From: JAOPZW01 sp963807305
GTDB lineage: Bacteria; Actinomycetota; Thermoleophilia; Solirubrobacterales; Solirubrobacteraceae
Assembly (NCBI GenBank): GCA_963807305.1
Contig: CAWEBN010000011.1
Location: 186,001-250,000 of the forward strand
Length of the DNA stretch: 64,000 nucleotides
Reading direction: 5' to 3'
In this document: positions 57,622 through 64,000 of the stretch, in pieces
How the letters are laid out: each line of letters starts with the position of its first letter
Numbering within the stretch: the first letter of the stretch is position 1
The notes under the pieces: model-generated
What the model saw: only the letters and a program-made list of their open reading frames with translations
Databases searched by the model: none
What the model was told of the DNA's origin: nothing
Translations under genes and position numbers: made by a program

Positions 57622-58898
57622 GCTCGAAGCGGATCCTGCTCACCGGGCTGTCGACGTACTGGGGCGGCCGGCTGGCCCAGGCGCTCGAGCGCGACCCGGC
57701 GGTCGAGGCGATCATCGGCGTCGACCGCCGCCCGCCGAAGGTCGAGCTGCACCGCACCGAGTACGTGCGCGTGACCGACTCGCATTCGCTCATCCGCCGG
57801 ATCGTGGAGGCGGCCGAGATCGACACGGTGGTCGACACGCGCCTGGTCGTCGACTCGATCGTCACCAGCCCGCGGCTGGCCCACGAGAACAACGTGATGG
57901 GCACGATGAACGTGCTCGCCGCGTGCGGGGGAGAGGGCAACCCCGTCCGCAAGGTCGTCTTCAAGTCCAGCGCCCACTATTACGGCGCCGAGCAGGACGA
58001 TCCGGCCTTCTTCACCGAGGCCATGGACCGCCCGCACGCCCCCGGCACGCCGATCGAGCGCGACATCGTCGACGCCGAGCGTGCCGTGCGCGAGTTCGCC
58101 GTCCGCCACCCGCACGTCACCGTCACCGTCCTGCGCTTCGCCAACGGCCTCGGCCCGGCGCTGAGGACGTCGCTCAGCCAGCTCTTCGGGCTGCCCGCCG
58201 TGCCGGGAATCCTCGGCTTCGACCCGCGCTTTCAGTTCATCCACGAGGACGACCTCGCCGGCTGCCTGGAGCACGCGGTGCGCCACGATCTCGAGGGGGT
58301 CTACAACGGCGCCGCGGACGGCGTGCTCATCCTCAGCGAGGTGGCAGGGCTCCTGGGCAAGCGGCTCGCGCCCGTCCTGCCGCCGGTGGGCACCTCGCTC
58401 GCCGCGGGCGCCCTGCGCCGCGCCGGGCTGCGCATCTCACCCGAGACGCTCGGCCTGCTGCGGTATGGCCGCGGGCTGGACAACCGCAAGCTCAAGGCGA
58501 CCGGCTACCGCTATCGCTTCACCTCACGCGAGGCGGTGATCAAGCTGCGCGAGCACCAGCGGCTGGCGGCCATCGTCGGCGACGCGCAGGAGGCCTACCG
58601 CTACGAGCGCGACCTCGAGGACTTCCTGCGCCGCAGCCCGAGCGTGCGGCCGACGGCCCGCCCGTGGGTCGGCCCGGATCCACCGTCGAACCTGGCTCCG
58701 GGCCAGCGCCGCGGCTCGGGCCTCGGCCCCGGCGCCACCGGCTACGACGACCTCGGCGCCGACGAGCTCATCGCCCTGCTGCCCTCGCTCGAGCCCGAGG
58801 CGCTGGCCGAGCTGGCCGAGCACGAGCGCACGCACGCCGCCCGGCCCGAGGTCCTGAAGGCGATAGCCGGCTTGCACGGCTGGGAAGCGCGCACCTAG
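57618..58898 (+). CDS. NAD-dependent epimerase/dehydratase with C-terminal helical domain
   Basis: A 426-residue protein. Residues about 1-330 form an extended short-chain dehydrogenase (LLTGLSTYWGGRLAQAL; the active-site region FKSSAHYYGAE keeps the Tyr but lacks a clear YxxxK lysine). The last 45 residues (YDDLGADELIALLPSLEPEA, continuing to KAIAGL) are a small helical domain often seen at protein ends in actinobacteria. Loss of the lysine suggests altered catalysis. It is coupled to the acyltransferase gene. Confidence 0.8.
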   Translation: MSSKRILLTGLSTYWGGRLAQALERDPAVEAIIGVDRRPPKVELHRTEYVRVTDSHSLIRRIVEAAEIDTVVDTRLVVDSIVTSPRLAHENNVMGTMNVLAACGGEGNPVRKVVFKSSAHYYGAEQDDPAFFTEAMDRPHAPGTPIERDIVDAERAVREFAVRHPHVTVTVLRFANGLGPALRTSLSQLFGLPAVPGILGFDPRFQFIHEDDLAGCLEHAVRHDLEGVYNGAADGVLILSEVAGLLGKRLAPVLPPVGTSLAAGALRRAGLRISPETLGLLRYGRGLDNRKLKATGYRYRFTSREAVIKLREHQRLAAIVGDAQEAYRYERDLEDFLRRSPSVRPTARPWVGPDPPSNLAPGQRRGSGLGPGATGYDDLGADELIALLPSLEPEALAELAEHERTHAARPEVLKAIAGLHGWEART

Positions 58899-58922
58899 GG
58901 CCCTACTATCCGCGGTGCACGG

Positions 58923-59963
58923 GTGCGGACCAGGAGCTTCATCTTCGTCGCCGCCTTCTTGGCGGTGATCGTGGTATCAGGGGGCGCGTTGTACGCCCAC
59001 GACCGTGCGCGCGCGAACGAGATCGCGCCCGGGGTGAAGGTGGGCGGCGTCGCGCTCGGGGGCATGACGCCCGACCAGGCGCGGGCGCGGCTCGAGCGCG
59101 AGATCCTGCAGCCGCTCGAGCGGCCGATCGTCGTCCACCACGCCGCCAAGACGTGGAAGCTGGGCCCGCGCGAGGCACGCCTGCGCGCCGACCTCGGCGC
59201 CATGGTCGACGAGGCGCTGGCCCGCAGCCGCTCGGGCAACATCTTCGCCCGCTCGTGGCGCTCGCTCTCGGGCGAGCGGATCGACGACGACCTCAAGCCC
59301 ACCGTCCAGTACTCCGACGCGGCCGTCATCCGCCTCATCGACAAGGTCCGCAGGTCGGTCGAGCGCCCGGCCAAGGACGCCCGCGTGAAGATCGACGCGG
59401 CGGGCGTGAGCACCGTCCCCGGGGTCGAGGGGCTCGCCGTCTCGGCCTCGCAGCTGCACCGCGAGATCGGCGGCGCGATCACCTCGACGACGGCGCCCCG
59501 GAGCTTCGTGGCCGAGACGCGCCACACGCAGCCGAAGGTCACCACGGCGGAGCTCAAGCGCAGGTACGACACGGTCATCGTCGTCAACCGCGACCAGTTC
59601 CGCCTGCGGCTGTTCAAGGGCCTCAGGGCCACCCAGACCTACGGCATCGCGGTCGGGCAGGTCGGCCTCGAGACGCCGGCCGGCCAGTACACGATCGCCA
59701 ACAAGGCCATCAACCCCGCCTGGCACGTGCCCGACAGCGCGTGGGCCGGCAAGCTGGCCGGCAAGGTCATCCCCGGCGACGACCCCACAAACCCGATCAA
59801 GGCGCGCTGGCTGGGGATCTTCGACGGCGTCGGCATCCACGGGACGTCCGACGACGCCTCGATCGGCCACAACGCCTCGCACGGCTGCATCCGCATGCAC
59901 GTCCCGGACGTCGAGAAGCTCTACGACGAGGTCCCGGTCGGCTCCGCCGTCTACATCGCCTAG
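58923..59963 (+). CDS. L,D-transpeptidase (YkuD) with peptidoglycan-binding domain
   Basis: A 346-residue protein with an N-terminal membrane anchor (about 6-25), a YoaR/PG-binding-type domain (VKVGGVALGGMTPDQARARL) and a C-terminal YkuD domain with IHGTSDDASIGHNASHGCIR, holding the catalytic Cys. It probably makes 3-3 cross-links in peptidoglycan or attaches proteins. The start is GTG; TACTAT at 58904-58909 may be its -10. Confidence 0.93.
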   Translation: MRTRSFIFVAAFLAVIVVSGGALYAHDRARANEIAPGVKVGGVALGGMTPDQARARLEREILQPLERPIVVHHAAKTWKLGPREARLRADLGAMVDEALARSRSGNIFARSWRSLSGERIDDDLKPTVQYSDAAVIRLIDKVRRSVERPAKDARVKIDAAGVSTVPGVEGLAVSASQLHREIGGAITSTTAPRSFVAETRHTQPKVTTAELKRRYDTVIVVNRDQFRLRLFKGLRATQTYGIAVGQVGLETPAGQYTIANKAINPAWHVPDSAWAGKLAGKVIPGDDPTNPIKARWLGIFDGVGIHGTSDDASIGHNASHGCIRMHVPDVEKLYDEVPVGSAVYIA

Positions 59964-59994
59964 TTTGTGAGGGGCGCCTCGCAGGGCCTCGGAA

Positions 59995-60276
59995 TCACTG
60001 GCTCACGGCCCGGATCTCGTCGATCGGCACGTCCTCCCACCCGCGCTCCAGAAGCAGGGCATGGTGGTCGGAGTGTCGAAGCACCAGCGTGCCGATGAAG
60101 ACGCCCCGCTCACGCCTGCGCAGAACCGCGAACCACAGCGTCGAGGCGTCCGGCGAGCCCTGGACGCGATGCCACGGGCGCGGCGGCTGCCCGTCCGCGC
60201 CGACCGCGCCCGCGTCGATCAGCTGGCGATGGGTGGCGACCTGACCGTTGCCGGTGTCGATGAAGAACATCCCCAC
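59995..60276 (-). CDS. Uncharacterised 93-residue protein
   Basis: A small soluble protein (MGMFFIDTGNGQVATHRQLI, ALLLERGWEDVPIDEIRAV). On the minus strand TATCCT (60290-60285) precedes the GTG at 60276 by eight bases, a good leaderless promoter inside the xerD coding region. ATG 60270 is an alternative start. The 5' end overlaps the xerD start head to head. Function unknown. Confidence 0.65.
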   Translation of the reverse strand: MGMFFIDTGNGQVATHRQLIDAGAVGADGQPPRPWHRVQGSPDASTLWFAVLRRRERGVFIGTLVLRHSDHHALLLERGWEDVPIDEIRAVSQ

Positions 60277-61192
60277 GGACGCGGAGGATAGGCCGCAGCC
60301 CAGCGAGGCCTGGCGCGAGGCGCTGGCGCTCTTCGACTCGGACCTGCGCCGCCGCGGGATGGCCGAGAAGACCCGCCGCGCCTACGGAGTCGACCTCGGC
60401 CAGTTCGCGCTGTGGTGCACGGCCCAGGACGTCGCGCCGCGCGACGTCGGCTCCAAGGACCTGCGCCGCTACGCCGCCGTCCTCTCCGGGCGCGACGCCG
60501 TCGCCGCCACCATCGCGCGCAAGCTGGCCGCGCTGCGTGCCTTCTATCGCACGCTGCGCGAGCACGGCCACGTGACGCAGAACCCGGTCGACCTGATCCC
60601 GTCGCCCAAGCGCCCGCGCTCGCTGCCCACCGTGCTGCGCCCCGACGAGCTCGCCGCGCTGCTCGACCGGATCCCCGCGTCCACCCCGCTCGAGCTGCGC
60701 GACCGGGCGATGCTCGAGGTGGCCTACGCGTGCGGCCTGCGTGCCGAGGAGCTCGTCAACCTCGAGGTGGCCTCCGTCGGCTTCGACACCGAAGAGCTGC
60801 GCGTCGAGGGCAAGGGGTCCAAGACGCGGATCGTGCCCGCCGGCGAGCCCGCCCTGCGCGCCCTGGCGCGCTACCTCGAGCGCGCGCGGCCCGCCCTCGC
60901 CTCCGGCGACGGCGAGCAGGCGCTCTTCCTCTCGAAGTCCGGCCGGCGGCTGTCGACCTCCGACGTGCGCCGGCGCCTGCGGGTGTGGGCGCGCCACGCC
61001 GCCGTGCAGGGTGGGATCTCGCCGCACACGCTGCGCCACTCGTTCGCCACCCACCTGCTCGAGGGCGGCGCGGACCTGCGCGCGATCCAAGAGCTGTTGG
61101 GCCACGCCTCCATCAGCACGACGCAGATCTACACTCGAGTAGAGTCAGCCCGCCTGAAATCCGCCTATGCACGGAGCCATCCGCGGGCGTGA
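60260..61192 (+). CDS. xerD: Site-specific tyrosine recombinase XerD
   Basis: A 310-residue recombinase with the N-terminal SAM-like domain (from EAWREALALFDSDLRRRGMA) and the catalytic residues Arg (GLRAEELVNL), Lys (GKGSKTRIVP), His-x-x-Arg (SPHTLRHSFATHLLEGG), His (LGHASISTTQ) and Tyr (QIYTRV). It resolves chromosome dimers at dif with XerC. ATG 60260 is taken; GTG 60254 and TTG 60248 are alternatives. A sigma factor gene follows, a known neighbourhood for xerD in this lineage (from memory). Confidence 0.93.
   Translation: MKNIPTDAEDRPQPSEAWREALALFDSDLRRRGMAEKTRRAYGVDLGQFALWCTAQDVAPRDVGSKDLRRYAAVLSGRDAVAATIARKLAALRAFYRTLREHGHVTQNPVDLIPSPKRPRSLPTVLRPDELAALLDRIPASTPLELRDRAMLEVAYACGLRAEELVNLEVASVGFDTEELRVEGKGSKTRIVPAGEPALRALARYLERARPALASGDGEQALFLSKSGRRLSTSDVRRRLRVWARHAAVQGGISPHTLRHSFATHLLEGGADLRAIQELLGHASISTTQIYTRVESARLKSAYARSHPRA
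60285..60290 (-). promoter_or_regulatory. -10 element (TATCCT) inside xerD
   Basis: Read on the minus strand, TATCCT followed by eight bases and GTG (60276) drives the 93-residue gene. It lies within the first codons of xerD, so both genes are transcribed head to head. Confidence 0.45.
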
Positions 61193-61208
61193 CGGGCGTG
61201 GGAAGTTG

Positions 61209-61979
61209 ATGGAGACCAACGTCAAAGCCATCGAGTTGCGGGACCTGTGGCGCCGGTTCAAGGGGACCGGCGATGTGCATGCGCGCGAGCGGCTGGTGGT
61301 CGCCTATTCGCCGCTGGTGAAGTACGTGGCGGGGCGGATGGCCAGCGGCCTGCCGGCGCATGTCGAGGAGGCCGACCTCATCTCCTATGGGCTGGTGGGG
61401 CTGATCAACGCGATCGAGCGTTTCGAGGTCGAGCGCGAGATCAAGTTCGAGACCTACGCGATCACGCGGATCAAGGGCTCGATCATCGACGAGCTGCGCT
61501 CGCTGGACTGGGTGCCGCGTTCGGTTCGCGCCCGGGCGCGGGAGATCGAGCGTGCCAACGCCAAGCTCGAGCATCAGCTGCAGCGCGCGCCGACCGATGA
61601 GGAGATGGCCAACGAGCTGAAGATGGGCGTCGAGGAGTTCCACGACGCGCTGGTGCAGATCTCCAACTCGACGATCGCGGCGCTGGACGAGCTGTGGAGC
61701 GTGAGCGACTCGAGCGGCGACGCGGTGTCGCTGCTGGACACGCTGACCGACGAGAGCGCGCCGGACCCGGCGGCGGTCATGGACCAGACCGATCTGAAGG
61801 ATCGCGTGGCCGACGCGATCGCCAGGTTGCCCGAGCGCGAGAAGCTCGTGGTGGCGCTGTACTACTACGAGAACCTGACGCTCAGGGAGATCGGGGAGGT
61901 CCTCGGGGTCACCGAGTCGCGCGTCTCGCAGCTGCACACCAAAGCCGTCCTGCGCCTGCGCGGCCGCCTGGCCGACTGA
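61209..61979 (+). CDS. Sigma-28 family RNA polymerase sigma factor (WhiG/FliA type)
   Basis: A 256-residue sigma factor with regions 2 (LVKYVAGRMASGLPAHVEEA, EADLISYGLVGLINAIERFE, RIKGSIIDELRSLDWVPRSV), 3 and 4 (LTLREIGEVLGVTESRVSQL). FliA drives flagellar genes and WhiG drives sporulation; no flagellar gene is visible here, so the regulon is open. A GGAAG RBS precedes the ATG. The stop shares one base with the cupin gene start. Confidence 0.9.
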   Translation: METNVKAIELRDLWRRFKGTGDVHARERLVVAYSPLVKYVAGRMASGLPAHVEEADLISYGLVGLINAIERFEVEREIKFETYAITRIKGSIIDELRSLDWVPRSVRARAREIERANAKLEHQLQRAPTDEEMANELKMGVEEFHDALVQISNSTIAALDELWSVSDSSGDAVSLLDTLTDESAPDPAAVMDQTDLKDRVADAIARLPEREKLVVALYYYENLTLREIGEVLGVTESRVSQLHTKAVLRLRGRLAD

Positions 61980-62590
61980 TGACGCGCGCACCGCGCGTCG
62001 TACACCTCGACGACATCGAGGCCGTTCCCGGGCCGGGCACACTGACCTGGCACCCGGTGCGCGCCCACCTCGGCGTGCGCGCCTTCGGCACCAACGCCTA
62101 CACGGCCCGCAACGTCGGCGACGACGTCGTCGAGCCCCACGACGAGAACCCCGACCTCGCCCACGAGGAGCTCTACTTCGTCGCCCGCGGCCGCGCCCGG
62201 TTCATCCTCGACGGCGAGAGCCACGACGCGCCGGCCGGCACGTACGTGTTCGTCCCCGACACGGCGACGCATCGCCACGCGGTGGCCGAGGAGGAGGGCA
62301 CGACGGTGCTGAGCTTCGGCGGGCCGCCGACCTTCGAGCCGTCGGCCTGGGAGTGGATGTTCCGCGCCGTCGCGTTGACCGACAGCGAGCCGGCCCGGGC
62401 GCGCGAGATCGTCGACGACGGCATCGACAAGCACCCCGACAGCCCTGGCCTGCGGGTCGCGCTGGCGCGAGTCCTGCTCGCCGAGGGCGACGAGCCCGGG
62501 GCGCGCGCGGCGCTGGCCGACGCGATCGAGCGCCAACCCGAGGTGGCGGACTATGCGCGCCAGGACGCCGCGCTGGCCGGGCTGCTCTGA
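61979..62590 (+). CDS. Cupin protein with TPR-like tail
   Basis: A 203-residue protein with a cupin domain (about 45-120; EELYFVARGRARFILDGES and GTYVFVPDTATHRHAV) and a C-terminal helical, TPR-like segment (GIDKHPDSPGLRVALARVLL). It could be a metal-dependent enzyme or binding protein. Start ATG overlaps the sigma gene stop (TGATG), so it is probably co-transcribed. Confidence 0.8.
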   Translation: MTRAPRVVHLDDIEAVPGPGTLTWHPVRAHLGVRAFGTNAYTARNVGDDVVEPHDENPDLAHEELYFVARGRARFILDGESHDAPAGTYVFVPDTATHRHAVAEEEGTTVLSFGGPPTFEPSAWEWMFRAVALTDSEPARAREIVDDGIDKHPDSPGLRVALARVLLAEGDEPGARAALADAIERQPEVADYARQDAALAGLL

Positions 62591-63316
62591 GTGTTCGACC
62601 ACGTGACCATCCGGGTCGCCGACCGCGCCGCGTCGGAGGCCTTCTACAACACCGTGCTCGAGCCGCTGGGTATCGAGACCACCTACAGCGATGCGCGCTT
62701 CGCCGAGTGGGACGACTTCTCGCTCACGGCGGCGGACGCCGACCACCCGGTGACGCGCGGGCTGCACGTCGCCTTCGGCGCGCGCTCGCGCGAGGGCGTC
62801 GAGGCGTTCTGGCGCGCCGGCACGCAGACCGGCCACCGCGATGACGGCGCGCCGGGGCCGCGCCCGCAGTACCGCGAGGACTCCTACGGAGGGTTCCTGC
62901 TCGACCCCGACGGCAACAGGGCCGAGGCGGTGCACCACGTCGACATCCGCCCGCCGGGCCACATCGACCACCTGTGGATCCGTGTCGCCGACGTCCCGGC
63001 GGCCGCGGCCTTCTACGAGCTCGTCGGGCGCTACGCCGGCTTCCACCGCGGGGGCGAGGACCCCGATCGCGCCCGCTTCGTCGGCGCCGGCGGCTCGTTC
63101 TCGCTCGTGCCCGGGACGCCGACCGAGCACGTGCACGTCGCCTTCCCGGCCGCCGAGAACACGGCCGTCGACGCCTTCCACCGCGCGGCGATGGAGGCCG
63201 GCTACCGCGACAACGGGCCGCCCGGCGAGCGCCCGCGCTACCACCCCGGCTACTACGGCGCCTACGTGCTCGACCCCGACGCGAACAACATCGAGGTCGT
63301 CAACCACAACCGTTGA
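62591..63316 (+). CDS. VOC-superfamily protein with two glyoxalase-like domains
   Basis: A 241-residue protein with two tandem VOC domains (FDHVTIRVADRAASEAFYNT and IDHLWIRVADVPAAAAFYEL), both ending in GxYxLDPDxNxxE-type strands (GFLLDPDGNRAEAVHH and AYVLDPDANNIEVVNH). Likely a metal-dependent lyase, dioxygenase or binding protein. GTG start directly after the cupin gene. Confidence 0.85.
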   Translation: MFDHVTIRVADRAASEAFYNTVLEPLGIETTYSDARFAEWDDFSLTAADADHPVTRGLHVAFGARSREGVEAFWRAGTQTGHRDDGAPGPRPQYREDSYGGFLLDPDGNRAEAVHHVDIRPPGHIDHLWIRVADVPAAAAFYELVGRYAGFHRGGEDPDRARFVGAGGSFSLVPGTPTEHVHVAFPAAENTAVDAFHRAAMEAGYRDNGPPGERPRYHPGYYGAYVLDPDANNIEVVNHNR

Positions 63317-63469
63317 GGGCTCGTGGCTCGGGAGGGCCTGCGGTCCGCCGCGCGCTCGCTCGCGCCGCGGAGGGCTCCGTTGCGTCGGTCGCCCGGGCAT
63401 GCCCGGCGCGGGTCCCAAGGGGGTGCCCCCGGCCGCCACGTGGGCCGCCGGACGCTGGGCCCCTACCGG

Positions 63470-63475
63470 TAATGT
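63470..63475 (+). promoter_or_regulatory. -10 element (TAATGT) of the EF-G-like gene
   Basis: TAATGT gives a leader of about 30 bases with a strong AGGAGAGGAG RBS before the ATG. The rest of 63317-63469 holds GGGGGTGCCCCC and CCGGGCATGCCCGG hairpins, which may end the VOC transcript, and no gene. Confidence 0.45.
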
Positions 63476-63511
63476 CCGCGGTCTCCATCATTCGAGGAGA
63501 GGAGACATCGC

Positions 63512-64000
63512 ATGCACAGGGCGGACCGCATCAGGAACGTCGCCCTCGTCGGCCATCGCGGCAGCGGGAAGACCTCGGTCAACGAGGCGCTGCTGTACCA
63601 GGCCGGCGCCATCAATCGGCTGGGGACGGTCCTGGACGGGACCACGGCCTCCGATTCCGATCCCGACGAGCAGGCGCGCCAGATGTCGATCAGCGCGTCA
63701 CTGAGCTCGTTCGAGTGGGACGACCGCAAGATCAACCTCATCGACACACCCGGTGAGCCCAGCTTCGTCGCCGACTCGCTCGGCGCCCTGCGGGTCTGCG
63801 AGTCGGCCATCTTCGTGATCAACGCGGTCATGGGGGCCGAGGTCAACGCGATCCGCCTCTGGCAGCGCGCCGAGGAGCTCGACCTGGCGCGGATGCTCTT
63901 CGTCAACATGCTCGACCGCGAGCGCGCCGACTTCTTCCGCACCCTGGAGTCGCTGAAGGCCGCGTTCGGCCCCCACGTGGTGGCCACCGAGATCCCGATC
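63512..64000 (+). CDS. Elongation factor G-like GTPase (5' part)
   Basis: The first 163 residues of an EF-G paralogue are present; the rest lies beyond the window. G1 is VGHRGSGKTSVNE, G3 is LIDTPGEPSF, and G4 reads FVNMLDRERADFF where NKxD is usual, so the Lys is replaced by Met. The style fits the EF-G2 (FusA2-like) group, which is not the main translocase. No rpsL, rpsG or tuf gene is next to it in the visible part. Confidence 0.85.
   Translation, partial: MHRADRIRNVALVGHRGSGKTSVNEALLYQAGAINRLGTVLDGTTASDSDPDEQARQMSISASLSSFEWDDRKINLIDTPGEPSFVADSLGALRVCESAIFVINAVMGAEVNAIRLWQRAEELDLARMLFVNMLDRERADFFRTLESLKAAFGPHVVATEIPI

Overview
The window is very GC-rich, densely coded DNA (no gap above about 300 bases; the largest are 6449-6692 and 43343-43573). 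Marker genes (sepIVA-like, WhiG/FliA-type sigma, PASTA-less Ser/Thr kinase, SDR/acyltransferase pairs), frequent GTG/TTG starts, GTGA and ATGA overlaps and many TANNNT-N6-9-RTG leaderless starts indicate a chromosome of an Actinomycetota. Gene order and sequence style suggest the deep class Thermoleophilia (Solirubrobacterales). That placement is inferred from memory, not tested. I see no rRNA, tRNA, IS element, prophage, CRISPR array or replication origin.

Layout. 1-2.8 kb: end of the riboflavin operon (ribA C-terminus, ribH), a small membrane protein, an HDOD/degenerate-GGDEF protein and a 31-codon ORF. 2.9-12.4 kb: Ser/Thr kinase with TPR tail, divergent from rpmB; then the conserved fakA-like/recG/rsmD/coaD/sepIVA series, interrupted by a MerR-regulated DHA2 exporter. 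12.4-20.2 kb: macro-domain, degenerate NERD, acylphosphatase, coiled-coil PD-(D/E)XK protein, acyl-CoA synthetase, TauE permease, two thioredoxin-fold proteins, zinc alcohol dehydrogenase. 20.2-27.8 kb: DUF177-(lipoprotein, GNAT)-rpmF-plsX-acpP-rnc-smc, the classical ribosome/fatty-acid/chromosome cluster. 27.9-33.3 kb: accessory block with a cupredoxin, an HTH/coiled-coil protein, a metallophosphoesterase, a ferredoxin reductase and a free-standing PheS-like protein behind a leader ORF.

33.3-41.9 kb: ftsY, NfeD and SPFH membrane proteins, a MacB/FtsX-type ABC transporter, and a visibly decayed two-component system (kinase without most of its ATPase domain, frameshifted response regulator). 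42.0-50.8 kb: ffh-rpsP-khpA-rimM-trmD-rplS-lepB-rnhB, inverted yraN, comM, dprA. 50.8-53.3 kb: a vapBC module, thiD and two uncharacterised genes. 53.4-64 kb: ilvD, hydrolase, HAD phosphatase, acyltransferase, SDR, L,D-transpeptidase, xerD, WhiG/FliA sigma, cupin, glyoxalase and the start of an EF-G paralogue.

The most unusual features are: (1) tandem repeats that start at gene 3' ends and, at three of four sites, include the host gene's own stop codon; (2) an RNase III lacking two of its four usual metal-binding acidic residues; (3) a PheS-like/FDX-ACB protein preceded by a leaderless, arginine-rich 23-codon ORF and competing hairpins; (4) bL19 with an acidic Ala/Glu tail as long as its core, and bL32 with a histidine tail; (5) a decayed two-component system next to an ABC transporter; (6) two nested inverted repeats on the exporter promoter.
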